Shown: positions 8,602 to 17,077, numbered from the stretch's first letter. The stretch is 64,000 bases of DNA from Chloroflexi bacterium 54-19 (GCA_001898225.1 MKTJ01000047.1:259806-323805); one strand, 5' to 3'. Notes: a model not told the origin generated them from the sequence alone. Numbers and translations: made by a program.

Positions 8602-9954
8602 ATGGCGACCAAACCGGAAAAATTAATCGTTGGTTTAGATGTGGGAACCTCGAAGGTCACCACCATTATCGGTGAAATGACCCGCGATAACCATATTAAC
8701 ATTCTAGGCATGGGGACGAACCCCAGCCTGGGTCTCCAAAGAGGGGTCATAGTAAATCTCGAACAGGCCACGGCGACTATCGCTACCACCATCGAGCAAG
8801 CCGAGCGCCAGGCTGCCCTGAAAATCGGCTCGGCTTTCGTAGGGGTTACCGGCGGCCATATTTCTTCGGTCAATAGCCGGGGAGTGGTCGCGGTGGGCCG
8901 GACCAACCGGGACATCAGTCCCGATGACGTGGTCCGCGTAATTGATTCGGCCCGGTCGGTCACGTTACCGCCCCAGCGCGAAGTCTTGCACGTCATCCCG
9001 CGCACCTTCACCATTGATGGGCAGGACGGCGTTCGCGACCCGGTCGGGATGAACGGCTACCGGCTGGAAGTTGAGACGCATATTGCCACCGGCACTATCA
9101 GCGCCCTGACCAACCTTTTCAAAGGGGTCCAGCGGACCGGCGTCGAGGTGGATGAACTGGTCTTTTCACCCCTGGCGGCCAGCGAAGCCGTTTTGAGTGA
9201 CGCCGAAAAGCGCCTGGGGGTCTGCCTGGTTGATATTGGGGCCGGAACGACCGATATTGCCCTCTATATCGACGGCAGCATCTGGCACACGGCAGTTATT
9301 CCGATTGGCGGCAACAACATCACCAATGATATTTCGCTGGTCTGCCGGGTTTCGCCGGAAGCCGCCGAGAAGTTGAAGATTAAATATGGTGACGCTTCCG
9401 TGACCGGACCTTACAAGGGTCTTTACGCCGACTATTACGGCAAAGGCCCCATCCGGCTCGACTTCCGCTCCCGCCTGCGCCAGGAGGAAGAAGAAAGCGA
9501 CGCTTCGGTCGCACCCGACGAGATGCTGGAAACCGAGGGCCTGGAACTTGGCCGCAAACAGCAAATCTCGCGCAACCTTTTGAACGAAATTATCCACGCC
9601 CGGACCCGGCAGTTGTTCGATATGGTCCAGGCGGAAATCAAAAAGAGCGGTTATGACGGTATGATTCCGGCGGGCCTGGTCCTGACAGGCGGAACCGCCA
9701 ATCTTCCCGGTATTACCGACGCCGCCGGTCACGTCCTCCGGTTACCTGTACGCATCGGCGCGCCACGGGGCTTGAGCGAAGTGGCCGGAACCTTGAGTGT
9801 CCCGGCTTTTGCCACCAGTGTTGGGTTGGTTTTGTGGGGAATGAAGAAACGGAATGGAGCCGAGATTCTTCAGAGCCATTCCCGGCGTGGGGGCGGGGCC
9901 GGTATGGCCGTTGGCCGTAAATTTGGTGGCTGGTTACGAGAATTCCTGCCCTAA
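8602..9954 (+). CDS. ftsA: Cell division protein FtsA
   Basis: Actin-like ATPase that tethers FtsZ to the membrane. It starts with IVGLDVGTSKVTTIIGE (phosphate 1 loop). A 1C/SHS2 region contains VTGGHISSVNSRGVV. The second phosphate loop is VDIGAGTTDIALY, and the adenosine motif is GLVLTGGTANLPG. The last 20 residues (GRKFGGWLREFLP) form the amphipathic membrane-targeting helix typical of FtsA. A linker at about 295-325 is rich in Glu and Asp. Start at 8602 follows AGGGAAGACAATAAACT. Its stop lies inside a hairpin (9945-9969) that separates it from ftsZ. Confidence 0.96.
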   Translation: MATKPEKLIVGLDVGTSKVTTIIGEMTRDNHINILGMGTNPSLGLQRGVIVNLEQATATIATTIEQAERQAALKIGSAFVGVTGGHISSVNSRGVVAVGRTNRDISPDDVVRVIDSARSVTLPPQREVLHVIPRTFTIDGQDGVRDPVGMNGYRLEVETHIATGTISALTNLFKGVQRTGVEVDELVFSPLAASEAVLSDAEKRLGVCLVDIGAGTTDIALYIDGSIWHTAVIPIGGNNITNDISLVCRVSPEAAEKLKIKYGDASVTGPYKGLYADYYGKGPIRLDFRSRLRQEEEESDASVAPDEMLETEGLELGRKQQISRNLLNEIIHARTRQLFDMVQAEIKKSGYDGMIPAGLVLTGGTANLPGITDAAGHVLRLPVRIGAPRGLSEVAGTLSVPAFATSVGLVLWGMKKRNGAEILQSHSRRGGGAGMAVGRKFGGWLREFLP

Positions 9955-9969
9955 ACGCGGTAGGGCAGG
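9945..9969 (+). repeat. Perfect hairpin spanning the ftsA stop codon
   Basis: CCTGCCCTA (9945-9953) and TAGGGCAGG (9961-9969) form a 9-bp perfect stem with a 7-base loop. The ftsA TAA is within the left arm and loop. The bases after it are TAAAAATAACG, not a U tract, so it is more likely an RNA-stability or processing hairpin than an intrinsic terminator. Confidence 0.55.
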
Positions 9970-10002
9970 TAAAAATAACGCGAAAAGACCCCCAGTATCA
10001 GG

Positions 10003-10008
10003 TATAAT
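10003..10008 (+). promoter_or_regulatory. -10 box of a probable ftsZ promoter
   Basis: A perfect TATAAT (10003-10008) lies 110 bp before the ftsZ ATG, just after the ftsA-end hairpin. No convincing -35 box is present at 16-18 bp spacing, so the call rests on the -10 box and position. Separate transcription of ftsZ is common. Confidence 0.4.
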
Positions 10009-10117
10009 ACGCGGGTACAAAGCAAGGTAGCATTATTGGTTTAGCGTTAGCGACCGAGTATCTCTGGTGGAGTGCCTAACTCGCGCCGCCAGGGTCGCAT
10101 TTAAGGAGAGTTACAAC

Positions 10118-11434
10118 ATGGCAACAGGACGAGGGCAGGGACCCGGCTTCCAAAATCAGCCGCACAGCAACGATATTGATAATTTTGCCCAGATTAAGGT
10201 CATCGGCGTAGGCGGCGGTGGCTCTAATGCCGTGAATCGAATGATTCAAAGCGAGTTGCGCGGCGTGGAGTACTACGTGGTCAACACCGATGCCCAGGCT
10301 TTATTGTATTCCGAGGCCCCCAACCGGATTCGGATCGGCGATAAAGTTACCAAAGGTCTTGGGGCGGGTGGTAACCCGGTCATCGGGGCCAAAGCTGCCG
10401 AGGAAAGCAGCGAGGAACTTTACGACGCGCTTCGGGGCGCGGACATGATTTTTATTACCTGCGGTATGGGTGGCGGCACCGGCACCGGGGCGGCCCCGAT
10501 TATCGCCCAGATTGCCAAGGAAGTCGGCGCGCTCACCGTTGGGGTGGTCACCCGGCCCTTTAGCTTTGAAGGCAACCGCCGCAAAACCTCCGCTGAGGAA
10601 GGTATCGCCCGCTTCAAAGAATACGTCGATACCCTCATCACCATCCCGAACGACCGCTTGCTCCAGGTGGCCGACAAAAAGACTTCGATGGTGGAAGCCT
10701 TCCGCATCGCCGATGACGTGTTGCGGCAAGGTATCCAGGGTATTGCTGACCTCATTACGACACCCGGTCTTATCAACCTCGACTTTGCCGATGTCAAGAG
10801 CATCATGAGTGATGCCGGTTCGGCCTTGATGGCGATTGGCCGGGGTTCCGGGGACAACCGCTGTGTCGATGCCGCCCGGATGGCTATCGAAAGCCCCTTG
10901 CTTGAGATTTCGATTGAAGGCGCGCGTGGCGTACTCTTTAACATTACCGGTGGCGAAGACCTCGGTATTCTCGAAGTTTACGAAGCTGCCGAGATTATCC
11001 AGCAGGCTTCCGACCCCGAAGCCAATATTATCGTTGGTGCGGTGATTGACCCGCGTATGAGCGGCGAGGTAAAACTGACCGTGATTGCGACCGGCTTCGA
11101 CCAGATTCGCAAGCCGAACATCAAGAACCTGAACAACCAGCAGACCCGGCCTTATATCGCGCCGCCGCCCGGCTATCAGTTTAACACGCCTAATACCAAC
11201 CCCACCGAGCGGGGTTTTGGCGGCGGTAACGGCCCCACCGAGCGCACCTTTGGCAGCGACCGGAATTATGCCGACCGCGAACGGGAACGCCAGCCGCAGC
11301 AGCAGAACCCGGCCCCGGCTCCCCAGCCTCAGCCGGAGCGCAACGAGCCGCCCGTGCCTTATCGCCCGGCGGTCAACGACGACCTGGATATTCCGCCCTT
11401 CCTGCGCTATCGCCAGCGCGGTGGCGGCCAGTAG
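10118..11434 (+). CDS. ftsZ: Cell division protein FtsZ
   Basis: Tubulin-like GTPase that forms the Z ring. The GTP-binding signature GGGTGTG is at residues 118-124. IKVIGVGGGGSNAVNRM opens the fold, NTDAQALL follows, and the T7 loop is LINLDFADVKSIM. A disordered linker rich in Pro, Gln, Asn and Arg occupies about 325-420. The conserved C-terminal peptide DDLDIPPFLRYR, which binds FtsA, ends the protein. I place the start at the ATG at 10118 because AAGGAGAG sits 8 bases before it; a GTG 51 bp upstream would add unconserved residues. It is the last dcw gene. Confidence 0.97.
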   Translation: MATGRGQGPGFQNQPHSNDIDNFAQIKVIGVGGGGSNAVNRMIQSELRGVEYYVVNTDAQALLYSEAPNRIRIGDKVTKGLGAGGNPVIGAKAAEESSEELYDALRGADMIFITCGMGGGTGTGAAPIIAQIAKEVGALTVGVVTRPFSFEGNRRKTSAEEGIARFKEYVDTLITIPNDRLLQVADKKTSMVEAFRIADDVLRQGIQGIADLITTPGLINLDFADVKSIMSDAGSALMAIGRGSGDNRCVDAARMAIESPLLEISIEGARGVLFNITGGEDLGILEVYEAAEIIQQASDPEANIIVGAVIDPRMSGEVKLTVIATGFDQIRKPNIKNLNNQQTRPYIAPPPGYQFNTPNTNPTERGFGGGNGPTERTFGSDRNYADRERERQPQQQNPAPAPQPQPERNEPPVPYRPAVNDDLDIPPFLRYRQRGGGQ

Positions 11435-11680
11435 TATCCAGCCGCTTTTGCTAAGAATGAGAGCCGGGGTGAATTAAGCTTAGACGCCAGCCTGCCCCGG
11501 CCAGACTTTAACAAACTATCCGGCGCTTGAGAGAAGGTAAAGTTGTTAAAACTTTACCGGCAGCATTAAGCCTTTTGGTTATAGCTGCTTTCAACGGACT
11601 TTATCCGACTTACTTAGCAGGACCGCCAGTCTGGTTGGAACGGTTAAGCAAGTCATACTCTCTTTTAACGCAAACCATTA
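11435..11680. other. Structured intergenic region after ftsZ
   Basis: No convincing gene is present. The stretch holds inverted repeats: GCCGGGG (about 11453) with CCCCGGC about 30 bases on, and a perfect 9-bp hairpin GGTAAAGTT (11536-11544) with AACTTTACC (11550-11558) and a 5-base loop. It is probably the ftsZ 3' untranslated region leading to the terminator at 11681, or a small RNA. Confidence 0.4.
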
Positions 11681-11707
11681 GCGGCCCAACGGGCCGCCTT
11701 ATTTTTT
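11681..11707 (+). terminator. Intrinsic terminator of the dcw cluster
   Basis: A perfect 7-bp GC stem, GCGGCCC (11681-11687) with GGGCCGC (11691-11697), has a three-base AAC loop. It is followed by CTTATTTTTTATA. It lies about 250 bp after ftsZ with no gene between. Confidence 0.8.
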
Positions 11708-11879
11708 ATAACCCTCTAAATAATCCCCATTATACCCCCTCAAAATAACCCTTTACCGACCTTTTTATGACCCTTTTGGGTGACGTGTCTTCATCTGCTC
11801 CTGGCTACAATAAAACCGTTGGCAACAACAGCAATATATAAAAAATTACAAAATAAAAACCATTTACAGGAGAAAAACA

Positions 11880-12539
11880 ATGAATCAAAGGCAACCGCTG
11901 GTCCAGGCTTTTATCAATATTCACACCGCGTTACGTAACGACCTGAAGAAACTGGACACCACCGTCCAGCGCAAAACCCACCTGACTAACCAGGAAACCG
12001 CCCGTTTGCAGAACTGGTTTAATTTTTACTGGGAAAACCTGGAAGACCATCACCTGGGCGAGGACAATCATTTTTATCCGCTTATCGCCAGGTACGACCC
12101 CTCTTTCATGCCCAGCATGGACCAACTCACGGAAGAACATCACCAGATAAGCGGCCTGGCTAATAAAATCAAAGCTAACTTCGAGCGGTTGCCGCTCCTC
12201 CCGGACGGTTTCGAACGGGAAATGACGAACCGCCAGTTGGCCGAACAATTTTCGGCCCTGAACACCACCCTGGTCAATCACCTGGCTGTCGAAGAAACGA
12301 TTTTGTTTGCTTCCATCGAAGCGCATATCCCGGTGGAGGAGCAGACCGCCATTGACAAAGCCTATGTCAAACGAAAATCGTTCAAGCAAATGGCCCTTTT
12401 CGTGCCCTGGTACATGGAAAACCTGAGCGAGGAGCAGCAGGAAAGGCTTAAATCCAACGCGCCCTGGATTATGAAGTTTTTGTACTATAACTTCTGGCTT
12501 AAGAAATACAACAAACTGACCGCCTCTTTCCAGGTCTAG
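11880..12539 (+). CDS. Hemerythrin HHE-domain protein
   Basis: Predicted soluble all-helical protein of 219 residues. It carries the histidines and carboxylates of a di-iron hemerythrin-like four-helix bundle: FINIHTALRNDL (residues about 11-22), LEDHHLGEDNHFYPLI (55-70), TEEHHQISGL (83-92) and NHLAVEETILFASI (about 128-141). Members bind oxygen or nitric oxide, or act as iron sensors; which applies here cannot be told. AGGAG lies 8 bases before the ATG. The last 60 residues are a non-metal-binding basic tail. It is monocistronic, between the dcw terminator and its own terminator at 12664. Confidence 0.88.
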   Translation: MNQRQPLVQAFINIHTALRNDLKKLDTTVQRKTHLTNQETARLQNWFNFYWENLEDHHLGEDNHFYPLIARYDPSFMPSMDQLTEEHHQISGLANKIKANFERLPLLPDGFEREMTNRQLAEQFSALNTTLVNHLAVEETILFASIEAHIPVEEQTAIDKAYVKRKSFKQMALFVPWYMENLSEEQQERLKSNAPWIMKFLYYNFWLKKYNKLTASFQV

Positions 12540-12663
12540 TTTTAAAAAGCCGGGAAAAACAAAAGTAATGCCAGGAGTAGCGTCCCGGTCTCCCTGGACG
12601 GGGCGAGGCACGACATATCCCTTAAGAAATTCTTTACTATAAAAATTCCGTTTCATAACACCC

Positions 12664-12696
12664 AGCCGGTATGTCACAGTACCGGCTTTATTTTTA
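12664..12696 (+). terminator. Intrinsic terminator after the hemerythrin gene
   Basis: AGCCGGTA (12664-12671) and TACCGGCT (12680-12687) make a perfect 8-bp stem with an 8-base loop, followed by TTATTTTTATG. It lies 125 bp after the hemerythrin stop. Confidence 0.75.
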
Positions 12697-12741
12697 TGCC
12701 GTTTTACTAATCAAGGTTTCCTCTCATAAAGTTAGCCCTTT

Positions 12742-13005
12742 CTTGTCATTCCGTAAGCCGCTTTTAGAAAGATGATTTGCCCTTATCGAACGGCGGCTTA
12801 CGGAATCTCGCGCCATTGGTGAAACGTTAGATCGAAGACTTTGCCAGATCTAAAGTACGTCAGGTCAAAGTTTGGTTCTGCCTGGGATATGGGAGTGTCT
12901 TGGGCTTTGCGCAACGCCAACGGCGGGAGACGCCCTTCGGGTGTGTAGAAGGTCCCTGGCTCATACGTAGCCGTTCGTTTGTACAGCCTTCTACAGAATG
13001 ACAAG
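12742..13005. repeat. Intergenic element with 10-bp terminal inverted repeats
   Basis: The element is bounded by perfect inverted ends CTTGTCATTC (12742-12751) and GAATGACAAG (12996-13005). Inside the left end is a 13-bp perfect hairpin, arms 12749-12761 and 12793-12805. Inside the right end is a 9-bp one, TGTAGAAGG (12944-12952) with CCTTCTACA (12987-12995). It shares AATCTC-GCGCCA-TGG with the element at 18613. I see no coding capacity, so it looks like a MITE- or REP-like palindromic unit. Confidence 0.7.
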
Positions 13006-13099
13006 AGTATGGCAAGGATTCAATCATACCCGGAATCATTTACGGAAAGGGTAATAAAAAATAAGTCTTAGGTCGAATAGCGCCAGGAAAAGACAATAG

Positions 13100-13105
13100 T
13101 ATAAT
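13100..13105 (+). promoter_or_regulatory. Possible -10 box for the LuxR-family gene
   Basis: TATAAT lies 66 bp before the ATG at 13171. No matching -35 box is evident, so this is a weak call. Confidence 0.3.
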
Positions 13106-13170
13106 GGGGTAACGCCAGCGTATCAGGGTACGGGTAAGTCGAAACCATTTTTAGAAGTAAGATTATCGGC

Positions 13171-15864
13171 ATGGTTTTACAAGCACCAATCTGGATTGCC
13201 CACACCAAGTTTATCGCTCCCAGCCTGCGCCCGGAGCTTATTAGCCGCCCCCGGTTGCTGGCCGAACTGGGCCACTCGGTTGAGAATTTTCCCCTGACCC
13301 TCGTTTCCGCGCCAGCCGGGTCCGGTAAGACCACTCTTTTAACTTCCCTTTCGTCCCACCTGAGGGCCTGGCCTCTCGCCTGGCTGGCCCTGGATGAACT
13401 CGATAACGACCCGCTCCGCTTTATCAACGGTATCGTGGGGGCGTTGCGGCATTTACAGCCCGGTTTTGCCCCGGCCCTGGCCGACAAACCGGTTATGCCA
13501 AATAACTTGCCGCTGGACCCCCGCTCCCTGGTGGTCAGCCTCATTAATGAAATCAGCCGGGGTTTTGCCGGGCCTTTTGTCCTGGTGCTGGACGATTTGC
13601 ATACCATTACGGACCAGGCAGCCCTGACCGCGCTTGACTATTTTATCGAACGGTTGCCCGCCCAGGTCCGGCTGGTTATCGCTACCCGCTACACCCCGCC
13701 GCTCTCGCTGGCCCGCCTGCGCGCCCGCCGCCAGGTGAACGAGATTGACCTGGCCGATTTGCAGTTTACCCTCGAAGAAACCAACCAGTTTTTCGCCCGC
13801 AATTCCAGGGTCGAGCTTACTCCCGACCAGTTGCGCCAGCTTCACTCCCGCACCCGGGGCTGGGCCGCCGGGCTGAGCCTGGTAGTGGGCTCGCTTGACC
13901 GCCAGCCTGCCGCTTCAGGCCGGGATAACTTCCTGGCCCAACTCGCCCGGACCAATCGCTATATTTTTGATTTCCTGGCCGAAGAAATCCTGGGCGCGCA
14001 AAACCTGGCCCTGCGCGACTTTCTCCTGCAAACCAGCATCCTGGCCGAGCTTTCCCCGGACCTTTGCCAGGCCGTGACCGGGCGGCCCGACGCCGCAGAC
14101 CTCCTGGACGAGCTTTACCGGCGCAATCTTTTCGTGAGCCTGGTGGACGGCGAAAGCCAGAGTTTCCACTATCACGACCTGTTCAAGACATTTTTACGCC
14201 AGCGCCTGGTCCAGGAGCAGCCTGCACTGATAGCCGAACTGCACCGCCGGGCTGCCGCCGCCGAGCCGGTCCTGGCGCGCCGGATGCACTATCTCCTGGC
14301 CGGAGAACTGTGGCCGGAAGCGGTCGCGCTTATTGAGCAGGAAGGCGAGAAGTTACTCAAGAGCGGGCTGTACCACCAACTGGAAAACTGGTTGGCGGCC
14401 TTGCCCCCGGTTGTCCGCGAAAACCGGCCTCGCCTGACCTTTTTGCAAGGCGCGTGCGCCTGGTCCCGCTGGGACTACGAAGGGGCGCGCTCATATCTCG
14501 AACAGGTCTTAAAGAATTTCCAGGCCGAGGGCGATTCGGTTAGCGAGGGGGATACCCTGGTTCTTTTAATCGCCTGTTTCAATTCGTTGGCTCGGCCCGA
14601 AGATGCCCGCCTTGCCATCGAACAAGCCCTCAAACTACCTTTTTCAACTCCCAGACGTATCGAGTTTTTAATCGCCAGTGGTTGGTTCTTTTATTCCAGG
14701 GGTGATTGGGAACAGGCCGTCTCGCACCTGCGGCAGGCAGTAGACCTGGCCGTCGCGACTCCCGATACGGCCAGTATGGGCGCGGTGCTGGGTGGTCACC
14801 TGGTATCTTTAGGAGCTTTGCCGCGCGCTTTCGAGCAGCTGGTCCGCTTCTATAATTTTGCGAAACCGCACCAGGCTCTTTTGCCCGCGCCGTACCAGGG
14901 GTTGCTCCTGGGCCTGGGCGGGTTTATTCAGCTCTGGCGGGGTGATTTCCCCCGGTCTATCCGGCTTGGGGAAGCCGCTCTCGAAATTTGCCGGTCGTGT
15001 GGCGGCCTAAGCTGGCTTATCAGTGACGTGGGCGGTTATTTGCCGGTGACATATGCTTTGTCAGGTCGCCAGGAGGAAGCCGCCCTCCATTTTCAAAATC
15101 TTTTCGAGGAGTTGGAGCAACCGGCCCTGTCCTCTTATGCTGAAGCCTGGAAGGCCAGTTATTTATTTTTGTATGGCCGAACCCGCTGGCTAACCGGCGA
15201 CCTGCCCGAAACAAACCGGGTTTACCGCCAGATGCAGGACTGGGCTAACCCGGTCGAGTGGCAAACTGCCCACTATTTGCGGGTCCAGCTTAAAGCCCTG
15301 TTAGAAATCAGCGCCGGGCAGTACGCCGAGGCCGAAGAGAAGCTACTGGAAGCTGCCGCTTTCCAGGACACTACCCATATGACCGCTCTTTACAGCGAAG
15401 CCCACGTCTTGCTGGCCTATCTTTATCTGAAATGGGAAAAACCGCAAGAGGCCCTCGCCCAACTGGGAAAAATTCTGGCCGAGACCGCTGTGACCGGTAG
15501 GGAAGGGTTATTGTTGTGGCAGGGTAAAACCGTCCTCATACCTTTGCTGCGACTGGCCCGGCAGCACAACCTCGAAGCGGACCTGGCCGCGTCCCTGCTT
15601 GAGAAATTGGGCGAGTCTGTTACCGAAGCGCCGACCCCGAACTCTGCGGAACTGGCAATCCCCGGCCAGCCGGAAGTCCTGACGCCCCGCGAGGTCGAGA
15701 TTTTAGGACTGTTAGCCGAGGGTTGCAGCAATGCCGCCATTTCCGAGCGGTTGGTCATAAGCCCCAACACGGTTAAGCGCCACCTGGCCCACCTCTTTGA
15801 AAAATTGGAAGTGACCTCGCGCACCCAGGCCCTGGTCCGGGCCCGGTCGCTGGGCCTGGTTTAA
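13171..15864 (+). CDS. MalT-like LuxR-family ATP-dependent transcription regulator
   Basis: Large regulator (897 residues) of the LAL/MalT class. It has an N-terminal STAND NTPase with Walker A APAGSGKTTLL (Lys53), Walker B-like FVLVLDDLH near 145, and winged-helix linkers to about 400. A TPR-like helical sensor region runs from about 420 to 820. A LuxR/GerE helix-turn-helix at about 838-895 contains LTPREVEILGLLAEG and ISPNTVKRHL. Such proteins bind an inducer through the TPR part and activate transcription; the inducer is unknown. The gene stands alone between an intergenic element and a convergent GNAT gene, with stop codons overlapping by 4 bp. Confidence 0.93.
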   Translation: MVLQAPIWIAHTKFIAPSLRPELISRPRLLAELGHSVENFPLTLVSAPAGSGKTTLLTSLSSHLRAWPLAWLALDELDNDPLRFINGIVGALRHLQPGFAPALADKPVMPNNLPLDPRSLVVSLINEISRGFAGPFVLVLDDLHTITDQAALTALDYFIERLPAQVRLVIATRYTPPLSLARLRARRQVNEIDLADLQFTLEETNQFFARNSRVELTPDQLRQLHSRTRGWAAGLSLVVGSLDRQPAASGRDNFLAQLARTNRYIFDFLAEEILGAQNLALRDFLLQTSILAELSPDLCQAVTGRPDAADLLDELYRRNLFVSLVDGESQSFHYHDLFKTFLRQRLVQEQPALIAELHRRAAAAEPVLARRMHYLLAGELWPEAVALIEQEGEKLLKSGLYHQLENWLAALPPVVRENRPRLTFLQGACAWSRWDYEGARSYLEQVLKNFQAEGDSVSEGDTLVLLIACFNSLARPEDARLAIEQALKLPFSTPRRIEFLIASGWFFYSRGDWEQAVSHLRQAVDLAVATPDTASMGAVLGGHLVSLGALPRAFEQLVRFYNFAKPHQALLPAPYQGLLLGLGGFIQLWRGDFPRSIRLGEAALEICRSCGGLSWLISDVGGYLPVTYALSGRQEEAALHFQNLFEELEQPALSSYAEAWKASYLFLYGRTRWLTGDLPETNRVYRQMQDWANPVEWQTAHYLRVQLKALLEISAGQYAEAEEKLLEAAAFQDTTHMTALYSEAHVLLAYLYLKWEKPQEALAQLGKILAETAVTGREGLLLWQGKTVLIPLLRLARQHNLEADLAASLLEKLGESVTEAPTPNSAELAIPGQPEVLTPREVEILGLLAEGCSNAAISERLVISPNTVKRHLAHLFEKLEVTSRTQALVRARSLGLV

Positions 15865-16286
15865 ACCAGTTTCTTTCTAAAATAGACCTGGCTGTAGCCG
15901 ACCGGGTAATCCTCCAATACGCCAAAGACTTTGTAGCCTTTTTTCTTATAAAAGTCCGGTGCCTGGAAAGAATGGGTTTCCAAAAAGACCTGGCGGCAGC
16001 CGCGCCGTTTGCCTTCGGTTTCGGCGGCTTCTAGCAGGCTGGTGCCGTAATCCTGGCCGCGTTGGTCCTCCCGCACCCACAGCAAATCAATCCGCAGGGT
16101 TAAACCCCAGCAAAAGCCGCTTATCCCGGCCACAAGTTCCCCCTGCTCATTTCGGATAAAAGCGGCTACCTCGCCTCCAAACTCAAAGCCGGTCGTTTGC
16201 GTATTAAATAAGTACAGCTTTTCCTCGATGAATTGTTTGTCAGCGGGGTCGGGGTTATCAATAATGACAATTGGAGTTTGGGCCAT
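15861..16286 (-). CDS. GNAT-family N-acetyltransferase
   Basis: Small (141 residues) acetyl-CoA-dependent transferase; substrate unknown. The acetyl-CoA pyrophosphate loop is WVREDQRGQDYGTSLL at about residues 75-90. FYKKKGYKVFG near the C-terminus is the usual GNAT beta5-alpha4 segment. The N-terminal half has GGEVAAFIRNEQGELVAGISG, the beta2-beta3 hairpin. It is transcribed toward the LuxR gene, and their stop codons overlap. Its own promoter is at 16308-16338. Confidence 0.85.
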   Translation of the reverse strand: MAQTPIVIIDNPDPADKQFIEEKLYLFNTQTTGFEFGGEVAAFIRNEQGELVAGISGFCWGLTLRIDLLWVREDQRGQDYGTSLLEAAETEGKRRGCRQVFLETHSFQAPDFYKKKGYKVFGVLEDYPVGYSQVYFRKKLV

Positions 16287-16307
16287 TTTTCACCTTCCTG
16301 AGAAGAA

Positions 16308-16338
16308 ATTATAAGCAATTCTCTAAAAAGTTGGTCAA
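16308..16338 (-). promoter_or_regulatory. Promoter for the GNAT gene
   Basis: Read on the minus strand, TTGACC (16338-16333) and TATAAT (16313-16308) are separated by 19 bp, slightly long, 22 bp before the GNAT ATG. AGGAAGGTG provides the ribosome site. Confidence 0.45.
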
Positions 16339-16390
16339 TTTGCCAGGTGTGGTAAAATACTAAAGCCAACTAGCCGGAAAAGTAGGCCAA

Positions 16391-16418
16391 TTGGCCCTTT
16401 TTATGCTGGAATTATACT
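16391..16418 (+). promoter_or_regulatory. Probable promoter for the 120-residue membrane protein gene
   Basis: TTGGCC (16391-16396) and TATACT (16413-16418) have a 16-bp spacing. The -35 lies in a perfect 12-bp palindrome GGCCAATTGGCC (16385-16396), a possible operator. Confidence 0.4.
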
Positions 16419-16474
16419 TGTTAAGATATACCAGGACTGCTCGACCGGACCTGTAAGACAAAGGAGCAATTTTC

Positions 16475-16837
16475 GTGGCGCAGACCCCTTCGCCCAAGTC
16501 TAGCAAACCGTTGCGCCCATCTGCCAGGGGTTCCAGTAATTCTAACTCACCCGAACTGCCCGGTATAATGGGTGTGATGGCCCGCAATACCAAATTGTTG
16601 GCCTGGTTGGAATTAGTGGCCGCTATTTTGCTACTTTACTTTACGGTCCAGGGTTTTGCCAACGGGGATGTCTTTTTCCCCTTTGGTTTTGGCTTGATGG
16701 GGTTGTATTTTTTTTACGCTTATGTGCGTAATGGCTTGAAAGTAAACTTTGGCAGCCTGACCGTTGTGTTGAATCTGGTTTTGTTGCTTGGCGCGCTGGT
16801 ATGCCTGGTGCTTGGTATTCAAAACGAGGCTAAATAA
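16475..16837 (+). CDS. Small membrane protein of unknown function
   Basis: I do not recognise this 120-residue protein. Its first 35 residues are polar, rich in Ser and Pro. Three hydrophobic segments follow at about 40-57, 60-82 and 92-115, so it should be an inner-membrane protein with a cytoplasmic or exposed N-terminal tail. The GTG start at 16475 is supported by AAGGAG 8 bases upstream. It is monocistronic, between the divergent GNAT gene and the glycosyltransferase unit. A 7-bp inverted repeat CCGGCCA / TGGCCGG (16848-16870) follows, without a plus-strand U tract. Confidence 0.7.
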   Translation: MAQTPSPKSSKPLRPSARGSSNSNSPELPGIMGVMARNTKLLAWLELVAAILLLYFTVQGFANGDVFFPFGFGLMGLYFFYAYVRNGLKVNFGSLTVVLNLVLLLGALVCLVLGIQNEAK

Positions 16838-16939
16838 ATAAAATTAACCGGCCAGCCCTATATTGGCCGGACCAACTGCAGGGTATAAAAAAATCTGGCG
16901 GCTCACCGGACCGCCGTTATAGAAGGAGAGATTCCACTT

Positions 16940-17077
16940 ATGGAGACCGCTTGTAAGGTGACCACGTTGGGGTGCGCCACGATTTGCTCGCACGTCACGT
17001 GGGAAGTTAATAATAATAATAAAAGTTTAGTATTAAATAAAGCTTTTATCTTAAAAATAGGGCGGAGGGGCCGGTGA
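16940..17077 (+). CDS. 45-codon ORF coupled to the glycosyltransferase gene
   Basis: This short ORF begins METACKVTTLGCATIC, with three Cys and several Thr and Ser in the first 17 residues, then a HVTWEV segment, four Asn and a basic tail ending GRRGR. An excellent ribosome site, AAGGAGAG, lies 10 bases before the ATG. Its TGA overlaps the glycosyltransferase GTG in the arrangement GTGA, which implies translational coupling. It may be a leader peptide controlling the downstream gene or a small protein in its own right. A possible -10 TATAAA is at 16884, and a GGCGG/CCGCC hairpin lies in the leader. No family recognised. Confidence 0.45.
   Translation: METACKVTTLGCATICSHVTWEVNNNNKSLVLNKAFILKIGRRGR

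Noticed and set aside
10067..10117. Upstream GTG start for ftsZ
   Set aside because: No ribosome site and no FtsZ-like residues; AAGGAGAG supports 10118.
11527..11748. 73-codon plus ORF after ftsZ
   Set aside because: It runs over the 9-bp hairpin and the terminator at 11681; no ribosome site or recognisable protein features.
12798..13004. 68-codon minus ORF
   Set aside because: It lies wholly within the palindromic repeat element.
16848..16870. Terminator after the 120-residue membrane protein
   Set aside because: CCGGCCA/TGGCCGG stem is real but the plus strand lacks a U tract; only the minus strand is T-rich, where no gene needs it.
16940..17077. Lanthipeptide or other RiPP precursor
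   Set aside because: Cys and Thr are at the N-terminus with no leader, and no modification enzyme gene is near.
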